Assembly: GCA_021769295.1 (NCBI GenBank)
Contig: JAETTD010000006.1
Span: forward strand, 62,001 to 126,000
Origin: Bacillota bacterium
GTDB taxonomy: Bacteria > Bacillota > Clostridia > Peptostreptococcales > Anaerovoracaceae
Length of the DNA stretch: 64,000 bases
Direction of reading: 5' to 3'
Below the pieces are notes generated by a model. The model was not told the DNA's origin and searched no databases. It saw only the letters and a program-made list of their open reading frames with translations. Shown here one piece after another: positions 8,572 through 17,611 of this stretch. The translations under genes and the position numbers were made by a program. Within the stretch, counting starts at the first letter, position 1. Every line of letters begins with the position of its first letter.

Positions 8572-9111
8572 ATGGAATTTAAGGAGTTAACCACAGAAGA
8601 ATTATCACAAGGCTTTGTACGTACAAATGACGGAGACTTGGTATGCATATTTTGCGGCGAAAGATTCCAGGAAGGAGTTATTTACAACTCCGAAGGAAGA
8701 ATGGTAACTGCTGAAAGAGCGGTAAAAGAACATATCGAGGACGTTCACCAAGGCGTTTTTTTCAGCCTGATAGATTTGGACAAGCAGATTAACGGACTTT
8801 CAGATTCCCAAAAAGAAATTTTGACGGGAATGTATCTCGAAAAAGACAACAAGGAGATGAGCGAAGAACTTGACATCAGCCCGGCCACTGTCAGGACTCA
8901 CAAGTTCAATATCCAGAAGATGAAGCGAGAAGCGAAGATACTGCTTGCAATCCTTGAACAAATAGAAAACGAAAATTTGGCCGCCGAAAGAAAGAAAATC
9001 AGAGAAAGCGGCAATAATATAATAAACAAGACCAGGGAATTACACAATTTGGACAGACAATTCACAGGCAACAGCCTTCATCCGTTTTTTACTCAGTTTA
9101 TATTGAAATAG
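8572..9111 (+). CDS. LuxR-type HTH regulator with CxxC...H finger
   Basis: A 179-aa putative regulator. The N-terminal part has a zinc-finger-like pattern, CIFCGERF followed by HIEDVH, around residues 29-65. The middle is a LuxR/sigma-4-type helix-turn-helix: LSDSQKEILTGMYLEKDNKE then ISPATVRTHKFNIQ. The C-terminal third is a charged helix. It lies just upstream of, and on the same strand as, a peptidase-MFS-peptidase operon with a 16-bp gap, so it probably controls or accompanies peptide use. The preceding 8437-8571 is very A/T rich and must hold its promoter, but I see no clear consensus pair. Confidence 0.75.
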   Translation: MEFKELTTEELSQGFVRTNDGDLVCIFCGERFQEGVIYNSEGRMVTAERAVKEHIEDVHQGVFFSLIDLDKQINGLSDSQKEILTGMYLEKDNKEMSEELDISPATVRTHKFNIQKMKREAKILLAILEQIENENLAAERKKIRESGNNIINKTRELHNLDRQFTGNSLHPFFTQFILK

Positions 9112-9127
9112 ACAAGGGGAGGACAGT

Positions 9128-10657
9128 ATGAGGGGAAATTCAAATTATGAAGCCAGACTGGCGGATTTCAAAGACCTGATAAGCAAGATTGAATATTTAA
9201 AATGCACTTTAAACTCACTTGTTTATTGGGATAAGCTGACTTATATGCCTTCTGAGGGCATAGAGTACAGAACAAAAGTGATGTCTTTCATGGCAGAGCA
9301 GCAATACAGGTTCATGTCAAGCAGCAGATTTATCGGACATGTCAGGTATTTTGAAGGAAACAAAAAGAACGATCCAATTACCGACTCAATGATAAGTCGC
9401 ATACGCAGAAGTTCCGAATACATAAACAAGATTCCGGAGGAAGAATATAAAAGATACATTGAACTCATAGCCATGTCGGAGCAGGTATGGCAGCAGGCGA
9501 AAGCGGAAAAGAACTTTGACTTGTTTAAACCTTATTTAGACAGGATTTTCTGTACATTCAGAAAATTTGCTCAATATTGGGGCCCGACAGAGGACCCTTA
9601 TGACGCCTTGCTGGGCTACTATGAAAACGGGCTGACGGTGAACAAGGTCGATGAACTTGTCTCCGAACTGAAGCCATTCCTCATCGAAATGCTCAGAAAG
9701 GTAAAAGAGAAGCAGAAGGACTGCGGCAAAAAACCTCTAATAATGCCGAAAGTTGACGGAGCAAGGCAGCAGGCAATATGGAAAACGGTGCTGTCGGATA
9801 TGGGATTCAGGTTTGAAGCAGGGCGTGTGGATATAGGTTCCCACCCTACGATTCTTGCAAATTCGCCTTCGGATGTCAGAATAGTAAATTCCTACAGGGA
9901 AGAGGATTTGCGCTCAGGCTTGTTTAACGTCCTTCATGCCGGCGGAAAGGGTATTTATCAGCAGTCCATAAGCAAAGAACTGCTGGGGACATTTCTGGCA
10001 GAAGTACCTTCATTTGCTCTTGAAGAAGGCATAGGAAGATTTTACGAAAATATTCTCGGCAGAAGTCAGGGCTTTTGGAAATATTTTTATGACAAGATTT
10101 GCAGCATAGCGCCTGAACTTAAAAAATTTACGGAAAGAGAATTTTATGAAGATATAAATATGGTATCTCCGTCACTGATAAGAATAGAGGCTGACCAGAT
10201 GACATATTTGCTGCATATTATCATCAGATATGAAATAGAGCGTGAGCTGATTAACCAAAGGCTGACGGTGGACGGGCTGCCTGATGCATGGAACCAAAAA
10301 TACGAAGACTATCTCGGCATAAGACCTGCAAACGACAGCGAAGGAGTCTTGCAGGACATACACTGGGCGTCGGGATATGTGGGATATTTCCCTGCATACT
10401 TTGTTTCAAACCTTGCCGCAGCCCAAATGAGTGCAGCGATTGAGAAAGACTGCGGCAGCCTGAACGGGCTTATGGTTGAGGGAAGATTTGACATTATAAA
10501 CGATTGGCTAAAGGAAAAGGTTTTCCGTTACGGAGCCATATACGATACGGAAGAGCTTATAGAAAGAGCCACGGGCAGGCCTTTGGATTCAAAGGATTAT
10601 ATCGATTACTTACGGGAAAAGTTTTCCGAGGTATATAAATCAAATGCAATATTATAG
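9128..10657 (+). CDS. M32 carboxypeptidase-like protein, degenerate active site
   Basis: A 509-aa protein with the full length and overall motif order of M32 (Taq-type) metallocarboxypeptidases, including GSHPT-x8-DVRIVNSY at about 238-256, EEGIGRFYENILGRS at 299-313 and FPAYFVSNLAAAQM near the C-terminus. The zinc motif HEXXH, normally HEGGH followed by LYEQ, is replaced by HAGGK at 270-274. Both the catalytic Glu and the second His ligand are therefore lost while the flanks are intact. The frame is undamaged, so it looks like a maintained pseudoenzyme. It is followed 18 bp later by an MFS carrier and then an X-Pro peptidase, suggesting a peptide-binding or regulatory role. Confidence 0.85.
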   Translation: MRGNSNYEARLADFKDLISKIEYLKCTLNSLVYWDKLTYMPSEGIEYRTKVMSFMAEQQYRFMSSSRFIGHVRYFEGNKKNDPITDSMISRIRRSSEYINKIPEEEYKRYIELIAMSEQVWQQAKAEKNFDLFKPYLDRIFCTFRKFAQYWGPTEDPYDALLGYYENGLTVNKVDELVSELKPFLIEMLRKVKEKQKDCGKKPLIMPKVDGARQQAIWKTVLSDMGFRFEAGRVDIGSHPTILANSPSDVRIVNSYREEDLRSGLFNVLHAGGKGIYQQSISKELLGTFLAEVPSFALEEGIGRFYENILGRSQGFWKYFYDKICSIAPELKKFTEREFYEDINMVSPSLIRIEADQMTYLLHIIIRYEIERELINQRLTVDGLPDAWNQKYEDYLGIRPANDSEGVLQDIHWASGYVGYFPAYFVSNLAAAQMSAAIEKDCGSLNGLMVEGRFDIINDWLKEKVFRYGAIYDTEELIERATGRPLDSKDYIDYLREKFSEVYKSNAIL

Positions 10658-10675
10658 ACAAGGAGAAGTAAAAAA

Positions 10676-11959
10676 ATGAACACGATTCTAAAAAAGATCG
10701 GGCTTAATGAAAAGATGGCCAGAAACTTCTGGGGAATCATAATCATAGCCCTCGGCGGAGCAATCATTTACGGTCTGCCTTACTTCCGTTATGACTACTA
10801 TGATGCATATTTGGAAGTATATAACCTTACAGACATTCAAATGGGTGTTTTCGGAAGCATCCTCGGCGTATTCGGAATGATTTCGTACTTATTCGGAGGC
10901 ATCGTTGCCGACAGATTTTCAACAAGAACGGTTCTGACCGTTTCACTGATAGGAACAGGTCTCGGTGGATTTGTTCACCTGCTGCCTCTTAACTATACGG
11001 CTCTTCTGTGCCTGTATGCTTTCTGGGGTGTAAGCTCACTGTTTGCATTCTGGCCTTGCTGCGTTAAAGCCGTTCGAATCATGTCAGGTTCGGGAGACCA
11101 GGGAAAAGCCTTCGGATTCTTTGAAGGCGGCCGTGGTATCGGTGCAGCTCTTATGGCATCCGGCGCAGTTATAGCTTTCAAAATCGGTGCGGGCAAGATG
11201 GAAGACCAGGTTATGGGTATGAAAGCCGCAATCATCTTCTACTCCATACTTACCATTGTAATGGGAATTCTGGTATTCTTCACGGTTAAAGATGACAAAA
11301 TGGAAAAGAGCGACAGAGTTACATTTAAGGGTATCAGAGAACTTATCAAGATGCCTGCCGTATGGATTATCGGTATAGTGACTTTCTGTAACTATGTATT
11401 CACTCAGCTCTTATACTACTTCACACCATACATGACAGAAATCATAGGAATTTCCGTTGTTATGGGTGCAACCATTGCAGCTTCAAAGAGGTGGCTGTCA
11501 CTGTTCGGAAGCATAGGCGGCGGATATATAACAGATAAAATCGGCACAGGAAGAATGATTCTCGTTTCCTTCCTGGTTATGGCAGGCGGTACCGCAATCA
11601 TGCTGCTTCTTCCTACCAACTCAAGCAGCGCCGTATTGTTTGTAATCTTATTTATGATTATATACATCTTCTACAACGTAAACTATGCTATGACATGGGC
11701 TATGATGGACGAAGGCGCTATTCCTGAAAGACTGTCAGGAAGCGCAGCAGGTCTGATTTCCACTATCGGATATCTGCCTGAAATCTTCTGCTCAGTGCTT
11801 GCAGGTACACTCCTCGAAAAGACTCCTGGAGTGGGAGGATACCGTCACGTATTCTACTTCATGATAGCAATGCTGCTCATAGGAGCTTTGTTTACAGTAA
11901 TCTGGATGAAATATCTTAAGAAGAAAAAGGCAAGTGGAGAAGCTTCAGAGGAAGCATAA
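10676..11959 (+). CDS. MFS transporter
   Basis: A 427-aa major facilitator superfamily carrier with about 12 predicted membrane segments. Typical loop features are GGIVADRFSTRTV between helices 2 and 3 and GGYITDKIGTGRM between helices 8 and 9. The basic C-terminal tail ends KKKKASGEASEEA. It has an AAGGAGAAG ribosome site and sits between a degenerate M32 peptidase and an S15 peptidase, only 5 bp before the latter. A peptide, amino acid or related organic acid is therefore the likeliest substrate. No residue that I can read fixes substrate or direction. Confidence 0.88.
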   Translation: MNTILKKIGLNEKMARNFWGIIIIALGGAIIYGLPYFRYDYYDAYLEVYNLTDIQMGVFGSILGVFGMISYLFGGIVADRFSTRTVLTVSLIGTGLGGFVHLLPLNYTALLCLYAFWGVSSLFAFWPCCVKAVRIMSGSGDQGKAFGFFEGGRGIGAALMASGAVIAFKIGAGKMEDQVMGMKAAIIFYSILTIVMGILVFFTVKDDKMEKSDRVTFKGIRELIKMPAVWIIGIVTFCNYVFTQLLYYFTPYMTEIIGISVVMGATIAASKRWLSLFGSIGGGYITDKIGTGRMILVSFLVMAGGTAIMLLLPTNSSSAVLFVILFMIIYIFYNVNYAMTWAMMDEGAIPERLSGSAAGLISTIGYLPEIFCSVLAGTLLEKTPGVGGYRHVFYFMIAMLLIGALFTVIWMKYLKKKKASGEASEEA

Positions 11960-11964
11960 GAAAA

Positions 11965-13821
11965 ATGAAAAAAGAAAATAAAGTAAACTGCATCTTTGAA
12001 AGGGTATATATCGAGACGCCTGTGGATACTGACGGCGATGGCAAGCTTGACTTGATTGCCGCATATATAAAGCGCCCTGAATATACCTTAAAGGGAGAAA
12101 AGGTTCCTGCCGTTCTGGTAGCCAATCCGTATCTCATGACGTGTAATGAAGACTGGTACGTGCCTCACGATGTAAATCGTGAGGTCACGGTCTACCCTCA
12201 GCAGAATATAAAAGAATCGGATATACGCTATGACTTTTCACAGGAAGTTTCCTATGAGCCTGAAACCGTCAGAGAGACGGCAGGGTTTGCGGAAACTGCC
12301 ATAATAGATGAAGACGTTGAATTTGAATGTATTTCCGATTTGTACGAATATCTCAACCGGTACGGTTATGCATCCGTATTCTGTGGAGGCCTTGGAACGA
12401 GAGGTTCCGAAGGATATACACTGTCCGGTTCCAGAGAGGAAGTGCTGGCCTTTAAGGCAGTCATAGATTGGCTCAACGGAAGATGCCGGGCTTTTACCAA
12501 CAAGACGGATAACATTGAAATCCGTGCCGATTGGTGTACAGGTAACGTTGCCATGTCTGCAAAATCATACCTTGGAACCATGTGTATAGGAGTCGCAGCT
12601 ACCGGCGTGGAGGGCCTCAAGACAATAATTCCGGAAGCAGGCATATCTAACTGGTATAATTATTACAGAACCGGCGGACTTAACGTTCCGGCCTTGGAAT
12701 GGCAGGGCGACGACCTTGATATTTTGGCAAAATACTGTTTCAGCCGTGCCAAAGATCCGGATGATTATGAAACCGTAAAGGAGGGCTACGCAGCTGCCCA
12801 TGCAGAGCTTGTACGTGGCGAGGACAGAGACTCGGGCAATTATAACAAGTTCTGGGATATGCGTAACTACATTAACCAGATAGAAAACTTTAAAGCTTCG
12901 GTATTTATAATTCATGGTCTCAACGACTGGAATGTTAAGACGAACCAGTGCATCCCGCTCTTTAAAGCTTTGGAAAAACAAGGCGTGGAAAGAAAAATGC
13001 TGTTACACCAGGGCGAGCATGTTTATGTGTATGATTTAGAAGGCTCGGGGACTTTGGGAATGGTAAAGCGCTGGCTGGACCATTACCTCAAAGGCGAGGA
13101 TAACGGCGTTGAGAAGGAACCGAAGGTTCTGGTGGAAAGCAACGCAGATCAGCTTCACTGGATGACTTCCGACACATGGCCGCCTGCCGGTTGGACTTAT
13201 GAAGATTTTCCGGTAGAAACAGAGGCTGATGCGGTTATAAGGGATGACTTATCTGCAACGGTATATGACAAAGCCAAGGACAATCAGAAGGAGTGGCTTG
13301 GCCAGCTGGTCCTCAGCAATGAAGATGCTTATCTCAACCGCTTCAAAGCCGAATGGAATCCTTTTGATAAAGAAGCAGAGGACGTTGATTCACTCAGAAT
13401 TGCCGGCACTGTAAAGGCAAGCTTCGATGCTGCTATAGACCGTAAAACCGCAATATTAAGCGCAATGCTGGTGGACATCGGCGATGAATGCAGGATTACG
13501 GCAGAGGAAGTCAAAGTTGACGAGGACGGTACTTTCAGGTTCGGACTCGAAGCGGAACCTTCCAAGTATAAGGTAATCAGCAGAACCTCTCTCAATGCAC
13601 AGAACAGAAGGTGCCTGTGGAACAAGGATGAGATTGAGCCGGGCAAAGTTTATCATTATGAACTTGAAATGGTGCCTACCGACCACACCCTTCAAAGAGG
13701 ACACAAGCTGGCGTTTATATTGTACGGAATAGACGCACAGCAGACACAGCGTCCCGAAACGGTGACGGAGATTACCGTAAAGGCAGGATCGATAGACGTA
13801 AAAATACCTTTCGTAAAATAA
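11965..13821 (+). CDS. Xaa-Pro dipeptidyl-peptidase (S15 family)
   Basis: A 618-aa S15 serine peptidase that would release X-Pro dipeptides from peptide N-termini in the cytoplasm. The alpha/beta-hydrolase triad is readable: Ser201 in AKSYLGTM, Asp321 in HGLNDWNV and a His in LLHQGEHVYV (His352 most likely). The C-terminal third is the jelly-roll domain common to S15 enzymes. There is no signal peptide. It is shorter than lactococcal PepX (about 760 aa), as in other anaerobe homologues. It is the third gene of the operon and shares almost no gap with the MFS gene, fitting import of peptides followed by degradation. Confidence 0.88.
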   Translation: MKKENKVNCIFERVYIETPVDTDGDGKLDLIAAYIKRPEYTLKGEKVPAVLVANPYLMTCNEDWYVPHDVNREVTVYPQQNIKESDIRYDFSQEVSYEPETVRETAGFAETAIIDEDVEFECISDLYEYLNRYGYASVFCGGLGTRGSEGYTLSGSREEVLAFKAVIDWLNGRCRAFTNKTDNIEIRADWCTGNVAMSAKSYLGTMCIGVAATGVEGLKTIIPEAGISNWYNYYRTGGLNVPALEWQGDDLDILAKYCFSRAKDPDDYETVKEGYAAAHAELVRGEDRDSGNYNKFWDMRNYINQIENFKASVFIIHGLNDWNVKTNQCIPLFKALEKQGVERKMLLHQGEHVYVYDLEGSGTLGMVKRWLDHYLKGEDNGVEKEPKVLVESNADQLHWMTSDTWPPAGWTYEDFPVETEADAVIRDDLSATVYDKAKDNQKEWLGQLVLSNEDAYLNRFKAEWNPFDKEAEDVDSLRIAGTVKASFDAAIDRKTAILSAMLVDIGDECRITAEEVKVDEDGTFRFGLEAEPSKYKVISRTSLNAQNRRCLWNKDEIEPGKVYHYELEMVPTDHTLQRGHKLAFILYGIDAQQTQRPETVTEITVKAGSIDVKIPFVK

Positions 13822-13879
13822 GATAGTTAAGCAAAAGCTTCGGATTTATAATAAAGGGGCTGTTGCACAATATGTCCGC

Positions 13880-13907
13880 CCGCCGTCCGCCGGCGGGCGG
13901 ACGGCGG
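13880..13907. other. Perfect GC hairpin at the start of repeat cluster B1
   Basis: CCGCCGTCCGCC (13880-13891) and GGCGGACGGCGG (13896-13907) form a 12-bp perfect stem with loop GGCG. There is no T run, so it is not a standard terminator, though it may protect the 3' end of the peptidase mRNA. An analogous GC hairpin opens cluster B2 at 60562. Confidence 0.75.
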
Positions 13908-13920
13908 TGAGAAGCAAGAC

Positions 13921-14155
13921 TGCCGTAAATCTTAGAATTTCTTTGAATTGCGGTATTTTGACCGCAGTGATAGGGCTCAAATTGCCGTAAAGTTCGAAAT
14001 TTCTTTTAAATACGGCATTTTATAAGCCGTAGGAAGGGTAAAACTGCCGTAAATCTGAAATTTTTCTTGGTTCCCGGCATTTTGGCGGGAACCAAGGTAG
14101 CAAAAGTGCCGCAAATGTGAGATTTTCTTAAATTTGCGGCACTTTTGCATTCAGA
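13921..14155 (+). repeat. Dispersed repeat family B, copy B1 (four about 62-bp units)
   Basis: Four tandem units begin TGCCG at 13921, 13983, 14044 and 14107. Each runs TGCCGTAAATCT, an A/T-rich middle near GAAATTTCTT, then a TTGCGGCATTTT-like end, so each can fold on itself. The third ends in an 11-bp hairpin CTTGGTTCCCG/CGGGAACCAAG. The fourth makes a 17-bp stem (14100-14116 with 14132-14148). Cluster B2 at 60599-60828 carries the same units in inverted orientation, and one unit lies at 45095-45133. Confidence 0.85.
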
Positions 14156-14160
14156 CGGTT

Positions 14161-14255
14161 GCGCCGGTACATTTCTGTGCAGTCCCGGCAGGTATTATGT
14201 AAACCTATGTTGGCTGATTTTGGGTTCCTCAAGATTCAGCCAACATTTGTCATAA
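14161..14255 (-). repeat. Dispersed repeat family A, partial copy A2
   Basis: This matches the outer part of copy A4 (about 50107-50215) in the same orientation: TACATTTC, then GGTATTATGTAAAC, TATGTTGGCTG, TCAAGATTC and GCCAACATT. Modules b and c are absent. With B1 and the GC hairpin it fills most of the gene-free stretch 13822-14280. Confidence 0.75.
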
Positions 14256-14282
14256 AGGGGAGGGCAAATTTTTGTAAAATAA

Positions 14283-14325
14283 TTAGCACTCACTGCTTGA
14301 CAGTGCTAACAAAAAGTGATATAAC
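14283..14325 (+). promoter_or_regulatory. CIRCE operator overlapping the hsp20 promoter
   Basis: TTAGCACTC (14283-14291), a 9-bp spacer and CAGTGCTAA (14301-14309) match the CIRCE element bound by HrcA, with one mismatch in the right arm (C for G). The -35 TTGACA (14297-14302) lies inside it, and TATAAC (14320-14325) follows after exactly 17 bp. Repression by HrcA and heat induction of the next gene follow from known CIRCE behaviour. Confidence 0.9.
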
Positions 14326-14367
14326 ATAATTACAAAAGACAGCACATTAAAAAAGGGGGATTTAAAA

Positions 14368-14802
14368 ATGTTAATGCCAAGTATTTTTGGAGAAAATTTA
14401 TTCGATGATTTTATGGATGACTTTATGCGCCGCGGAGTTGATAAGAGAAGCGCAAACATGCAGATTGCGATGAAGACCGACATCAAGGAAACAGAAAGCA
14501 CTTATGTGCTTGAAATCGACCTTCCGGGATTTAAGAAAGAGGATGTAAAGGCGCAGCTCAAGGACGGATATTTGACCATAAGCGCAGAGAGAAATGATTC
14601 ACAGGAAGAAAAGGACAAAGAAGGAAGGTATATCAGAAGAGAACGTTATACCGGAGCAATGAGCAGAAGCTTTTATGTCGGAAAAAATCTGACAGAAGAA
14701 GATATTCATGCAAAATTCGAAAACGGAATCTTGAAGGTTGAACTTCCTAAGGAACAGCCGAAGAAAATCGAAGAAAACAAATATATCGCCATTGAGGGAT
14801 AA
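14368..14802 (+). CDS. Small heat shock protein Hsp20
   Basis: A 144-aa alpha-crystallin-type chaperone that holds unfolded proteins without ATP. The N-terminus (MLMPSIFGENLFDDFMDDF) is followed by the crystallin domain from about residue 35, with YVLEIDLPGFKKEDV, the RRERYTGAMSRSFYV strand and the FENGILKVELPK motif. The C-terminal tail ends IEENKYIAIEG, with a short I-x-I anchor. AAAGGGGG precedes the ATG. A CIRCE element over its promoter indicates HrcA control. It is monocistronic, with a terminator just after it. Confidence 0.95.
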   Translation: MLMPSIFGENLFDDFMDDFMRRGVDKRSANMQIAMKTDIKETESTYVLEIDLPGFKKEDVKAQLKDGYLTISAERNDSQEEKDKEGRYIRRERYTGAMSRSFYVGKNLTEEDIHAKFENGILKVELPKEQPKKIEENKYIAIEG

Positions 14803-14814
14803 AGCATAGTGTTT

Positions 14815-14847
14815 AAAAAGGATGCTGCTTGCGAGCAGCGTCCTTTT
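14815..14847 (+). terminator. Terminator of hsp20
   Basis: AAAAGGA-T-GCTGCT pairs with AGCAGC-G-TCCTTTT around TGCG and ends in a T run. Confidence 0.9.
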
Positions 14848-14858
14848 GCATATTTTGA

Positions 14859-14887
14859 TTGACCGCATATGATATGTAATATATAAT
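14859..14887 (+). promoter_or_regulatory. Promoter of the TetR-family gene
   Basis: TTGACC (14859-14864), 17 bp, TATAAT (14882-14887). The ATG of the regulator is 29 bp downstream. Confidence 0.75.
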
Positions 14888-14915
14888 GGATTGACAAAGC
14901 AGAAGGGAGCGAAAG

Positions 14916-15461
14916 ATGCCTGTAAATACAAAGGATATTATATCAAACGAATTGTATAATATGGCGAAAGTAAAAAACATAGATAAGATTACCGTAAAAG
15001 CGATAATCGAAAAATGCGGAATTTCCAGGCAGACTTTCTATTACCATTTTCGTGATATAATGGACGTAATAGAATATTCTATTAAAAAGAGAACTGAGAA
15101 AATCTTGAAAGAAAGCCTTAAAAAAGAAAATCCCAAAGAAGTCATAAGGATTTTTGTAGACGTAGGAGTTGAAGATTACCCTCTTATGAAAAAACTCTTC
15201 GAATCACGGCAAAGACCTGATGTGGAAAAACTTATAGCAGGTGCTTTTCGCTCGTATCTTTATGAAATGGTAAGCAAAAACGGCATAAAAAAATCCGTAT
15301 CTTATAAGGAATTGGAAGTTATACTTACCTTTTACGCTTACGGAATCGCAGGATTGATTATCGAAAGCTGCGGCGCGCCTGATGTGGACAGAGAGACTCT
15401 GGTTGAGCAGATATATTCGATTATAACAGATGAAATATCCATATTTCCGGAGAGAAGATGA
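14916..15461 (+). CDS. TetR/AcrR-family transcriptional regulator
   Basis: A 181-aa regulator. The N-terminal helix-turn-helix is typical of TetR: ITVKAIIEKCGISRQTFYYHF at about residues 26-46. The rest is a helical ligand domain resembling the C-terminal domain found with dihydroxyacetone-kinase-type TetR regulators (FYAYGIAGLIIESCGAPDVD). It has AGAAGGGAG before the ATG, its own promoter and its own terminator, so it forms a single transcription unit. Its target is unknown; the broken ftsH gene downstream and hsp20 upstream are merely neighbours. Confidence 0.88.
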   Translation: MPVNTKDIISNELYNMAKVKNIDKITVKAIIEKCGISRQTFYYHFRDIMDVIEYSIKKRTEKILKESLKKENPKEVIRIFVDVGVEDYPLMKKLFESRQRPDVEKLIAGAFRSYLYEMVSKNGIKKSVSYKELEVILTFYAYGIAGLIIESCGAPDVDRETLVEQIYSIITDEISIFPERR

Positions 15462-15474
15462 ATATTACATATTT

Positions 15475-15508
15475 AAAAAAGTGTAAAACGTTTTTACACT
15501 TTTTTTTA
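15475..15508 (+). terminator. Terminator of the TetR-family gene
   Basis: GTGTAAAA and TTTTACAC pair around a CGT loop, flanked by A6 before and T8 after; it could work on both strands. Confidence 0.85.
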
Positions 15509-15653
15509 TGTGTAAATACATAAATAAAAAATTGATAGTGGGAAATGACTTGATGTTGATGTATAAAGGAAATAAAAAATTCAATTAAGCAACGTGTTGA
15601 ATCATAAGGCAAAAAGCCGATATAGGCACCTGCAACATGAAAGGAATGTTATA

Positions 15654-17345
15654 ATGAACGAAGTCAAGAAACCGAAAAAACCATTGATATATTATTACAG
15701 TATAGTTATGCTGGCATTGATATTATTTAATTTTTTACTTATGCCGTGGCTTGTGGAAGGGCAGATTACGGAAAAAGATTACGGCGCATTTATTAAAATG
15801 ACGGAAAAACAGCAAATAGGCCAAGTTGAAATACAGCAGCAGGAGAACCGGATACTTTTTACAAATAAAGACAACACCAAGGTATATAAGACCGGCATGA
15901 TAGACGACCCTAATCTTGTGCAGAGGCTGTATGATTCAGGAGCACGGTTTTCAGGACAGATAATAAAACAGATGTCACCGTTAATGAGTATATTGGTTTC
16001 ATGGGTGCTCCCGATTTTTGTATTCATAGCTATAGGTCAATACATGTCTAAAAAGATGATGAATAAGGCAGGGGGCAGAAATGCGCTGATGTTCGGAAAG
16101 AGCAACGCAAAGGTATATGTCAAGTCCTCAGAAGGGATAAAATTCTCAGATGTCGCAGGAGAAGACGAAGCTAAAGAGAACCTTATGGAAATAGTTGATT
16201 ATCTTCATAATCCTGATAAATATAGGGAAGTAGGAGTCTCTATGCCCAAAGGAGTGCTTTTGGTAGGCCCTCCGGGAACAGGTAAAACGATGCTTGCAAA
16301 AGCTGTTGCAGGGGAAGCAAACGTTCCGTTCTTTTCAATGTCGGGTTCCGAATTTGTTGAAATGTTTGTAGGAATGGGTGCGTCGAAAGTAAGAGATTTG
16401 TTTAAGCAAGCAAAGGAAAAAGCTCCGTGTATAGTTTTTATAGATGAAATAGACGCTATAGGAAAGAAACGTGAGAACCAGCTGGGAGGAAATGATGAAA
16501 GAGAGCAGACTCTTAATCAGTTACTTACGGAAATGGACGGATTTGAGGGCAACACAGGAGTTATAATTTTGGCAGCAACCAACAGACCCGAATCTCTTGA
16601 TGCCGCACTTACACGTCCGGGAAGATTTGACAGGCGTGTGCCTGTGGAGCTTCCGGATTTGAAAGGAAGGGAAGATATATTAAAAGTACATGCAAAGAAG
16701 ATAAAGACAGCAGAAAATATAGATTATAAGAAAATTGCAAGGATGGCATCCGGCGCATCAGGAGCAGAGCTGGCAAACATAGTCAATGAAGCAGCGTTAA
16801 GGGCTGTAAGGGCGAATAAAAGAAGCGCGTCTCAAGAAGATTTTGAAGAGAGTATAGAAGTTGTTATTGCAGGATACCAGAAGAAAAATTCGATTCTCAC
16901 CGACAAAGAAAAGCTGATAGTGGCATATCATGAAGTGGGTCATGCTCTTGTAGCAGCAATGCAGACTCATTCTGCTCCTGTAGAAAAGATTACCATTGTG
17001 CCCAGAACATCAGGAGCTCTTGGATATACAATGCAGGTCGAAGAGGGAAATCATTATCTTATGAGCAAAGAGGAAATAGAAAATAAAATTGCAACTTTTG
17101 CCGGAGGAAGAGCCGCTGAAGAACTTGTTTTTAATTCGATTACGACAGGCGCTGCTAACGATATAGAGCAGGCGACAAAACTTGCCAGAGCAATGATTAC
17201 CAGATACGGCATGAGCGATGCATTTGGAATGGTAGCCATGGAAACGGTAAACCAACAATATCTGGGAGGAGATACTTCGCTTTGCTGTTCCGCAGAGACA
17301 CAGGCCATCATAGATAAAGAGGTATCAAAGCTTGTAAAAGAGTAG
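15654..17345 (+). CDS. ftsH: ATP-dependent zinc metalloprotease FtsH, truncated by TAG
   Basis: A 563-aa FtsH-type membrane AAA protease. Two membrane segments (about 11-33 and 107-127) flank a short external domain. The AAA module has Walker A GPPGTGKT (205-212), Walker [10 protein letters not shown] (259-267) and the RPGRFDRR second region of homology. The protease zinc site is HEVGH at 426-430, with a third ligand in NDIEQATK. I chose ATG 15654 because AAAGGAA lies 8 bases upstream; the frame is open to 15594 without a good ribosome site. The frame meets TAG at 17343, but the normal FtsH C-terminal helix continues in the same frame for 39 codons. The catalytic parts are all upstream of the stop, so activity may survive. 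Confidence 0.88.
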   Translation: MNEVKKPKKPLIYYYSIVMLALILFNFLLMPWLVEGQITEKDYGAFIKMTEKQQIGQVEIQQQENRILFTNKDNTKVYKTGMIDDPNLVQRLYDSGARFSGQIIKQMSPLMSILVSWVLPIFVFIAIGQYMSKKMMNKAGGRNALMFGKSNAKVYVKSSEGIKFSDVAGEDEAKENLMEIVDYLHNPDKYREVGVSMPKGVLLVGPPGTGKTMLAKAVAGEANVPFFSMSGSEFVEMFVGMGASKVRDLFKQAKEKAPCIVFIDEIDAIGKKRENQLGGNDEREQTLNQLLTEMDGFEGNTGVIILAATNRPESLDAALTRPGRFDRRVPVELPDLKGREDILKVHAKKIKTAENIDYKKIARMASGASGAELANIVNEAALRAVRANKRSASQEDFEESIEVVIAGYQKKNSILTDKEKLIVAYHEVGHALVAAMQTHSAPVEKITIVPRTSGALGYTMQVEEGNHYLMSKEEIENKIATFAGGRAAEELVFNSITTGAANDIEQATKLARAMITRYGMSDAFGMVAMETVNQQYLGGDTSLCCSAETQAIIDKEVSKLVKE

Positions 17346-17465
17346 TATGGCAAAGCAATGGAATTATTAAACACAAACAGGAATAGCCTTGAGCGAATTG
17401 CACAATATTTGTATGAAAAAGAGACTATAACAGGAGAAGAATTTATGAACATATTAAATTCTTAG
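17346..17465 (+). pseudogene. Detached C-terminal helix of FtsH after the in-frame TAG
   Basis: Directly after the TAG and in the same frame come YGKAMELLNTNRNSLERIA, then QYLYEKETITGEEFMNI, ending in a TAG at 17463-17465. This is the usual FtsH tail (a Y-x-KA-x-ELL helix followed by LLEKETLxGEEF). Restored, the protein would be 603 aa plus the residue at the stop, a normal FtsH length. A nonsense mutation or a base-call error is the simplest explanation. Confidence 0.8.
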
Positions 17466-17485
17466 TAATAGGGTATTCTGACAGA

Positions 17486-17520
17486 GGGCCTTTTTGTATA
17501 TTTTACAAAAAGGCCCTTTA
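17486..17520 (+). terminator. Terminator of ftsH
   Basis: GGGCCTTTTTGTA (17486-17498) pairs with TACAAAAAGGCCC (17504-17516), a perfect 13-bp stem followed by TTTA. It lies just after the second TAG, which again suggests the gene originally ended there. Confidence 0.85.
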
Positions 17521-17611
17521 ATATTTGAATTCCATAATAAGGAATATCAGAAGCGTTTGAAATATAATAAAAGTACAAATTAACACAGCAAATATAAAGG
17601 AGGCGTTTGGT

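Noticed and set aside
13853..13876. GGGGCTGTTGCACAA, resembling the end of some insertion sequences
   Set aside because: No second end, target duplication or transposase is visible nearby.
17343..17345. TAG in ftsH as a pyrrolysine or recoded codon
   Set aside because: Several neighbouring genes end in TAG, no Pyl genes are seen, and FtsH is not a known Pyl protein; a nonsense change or read error is simpler.
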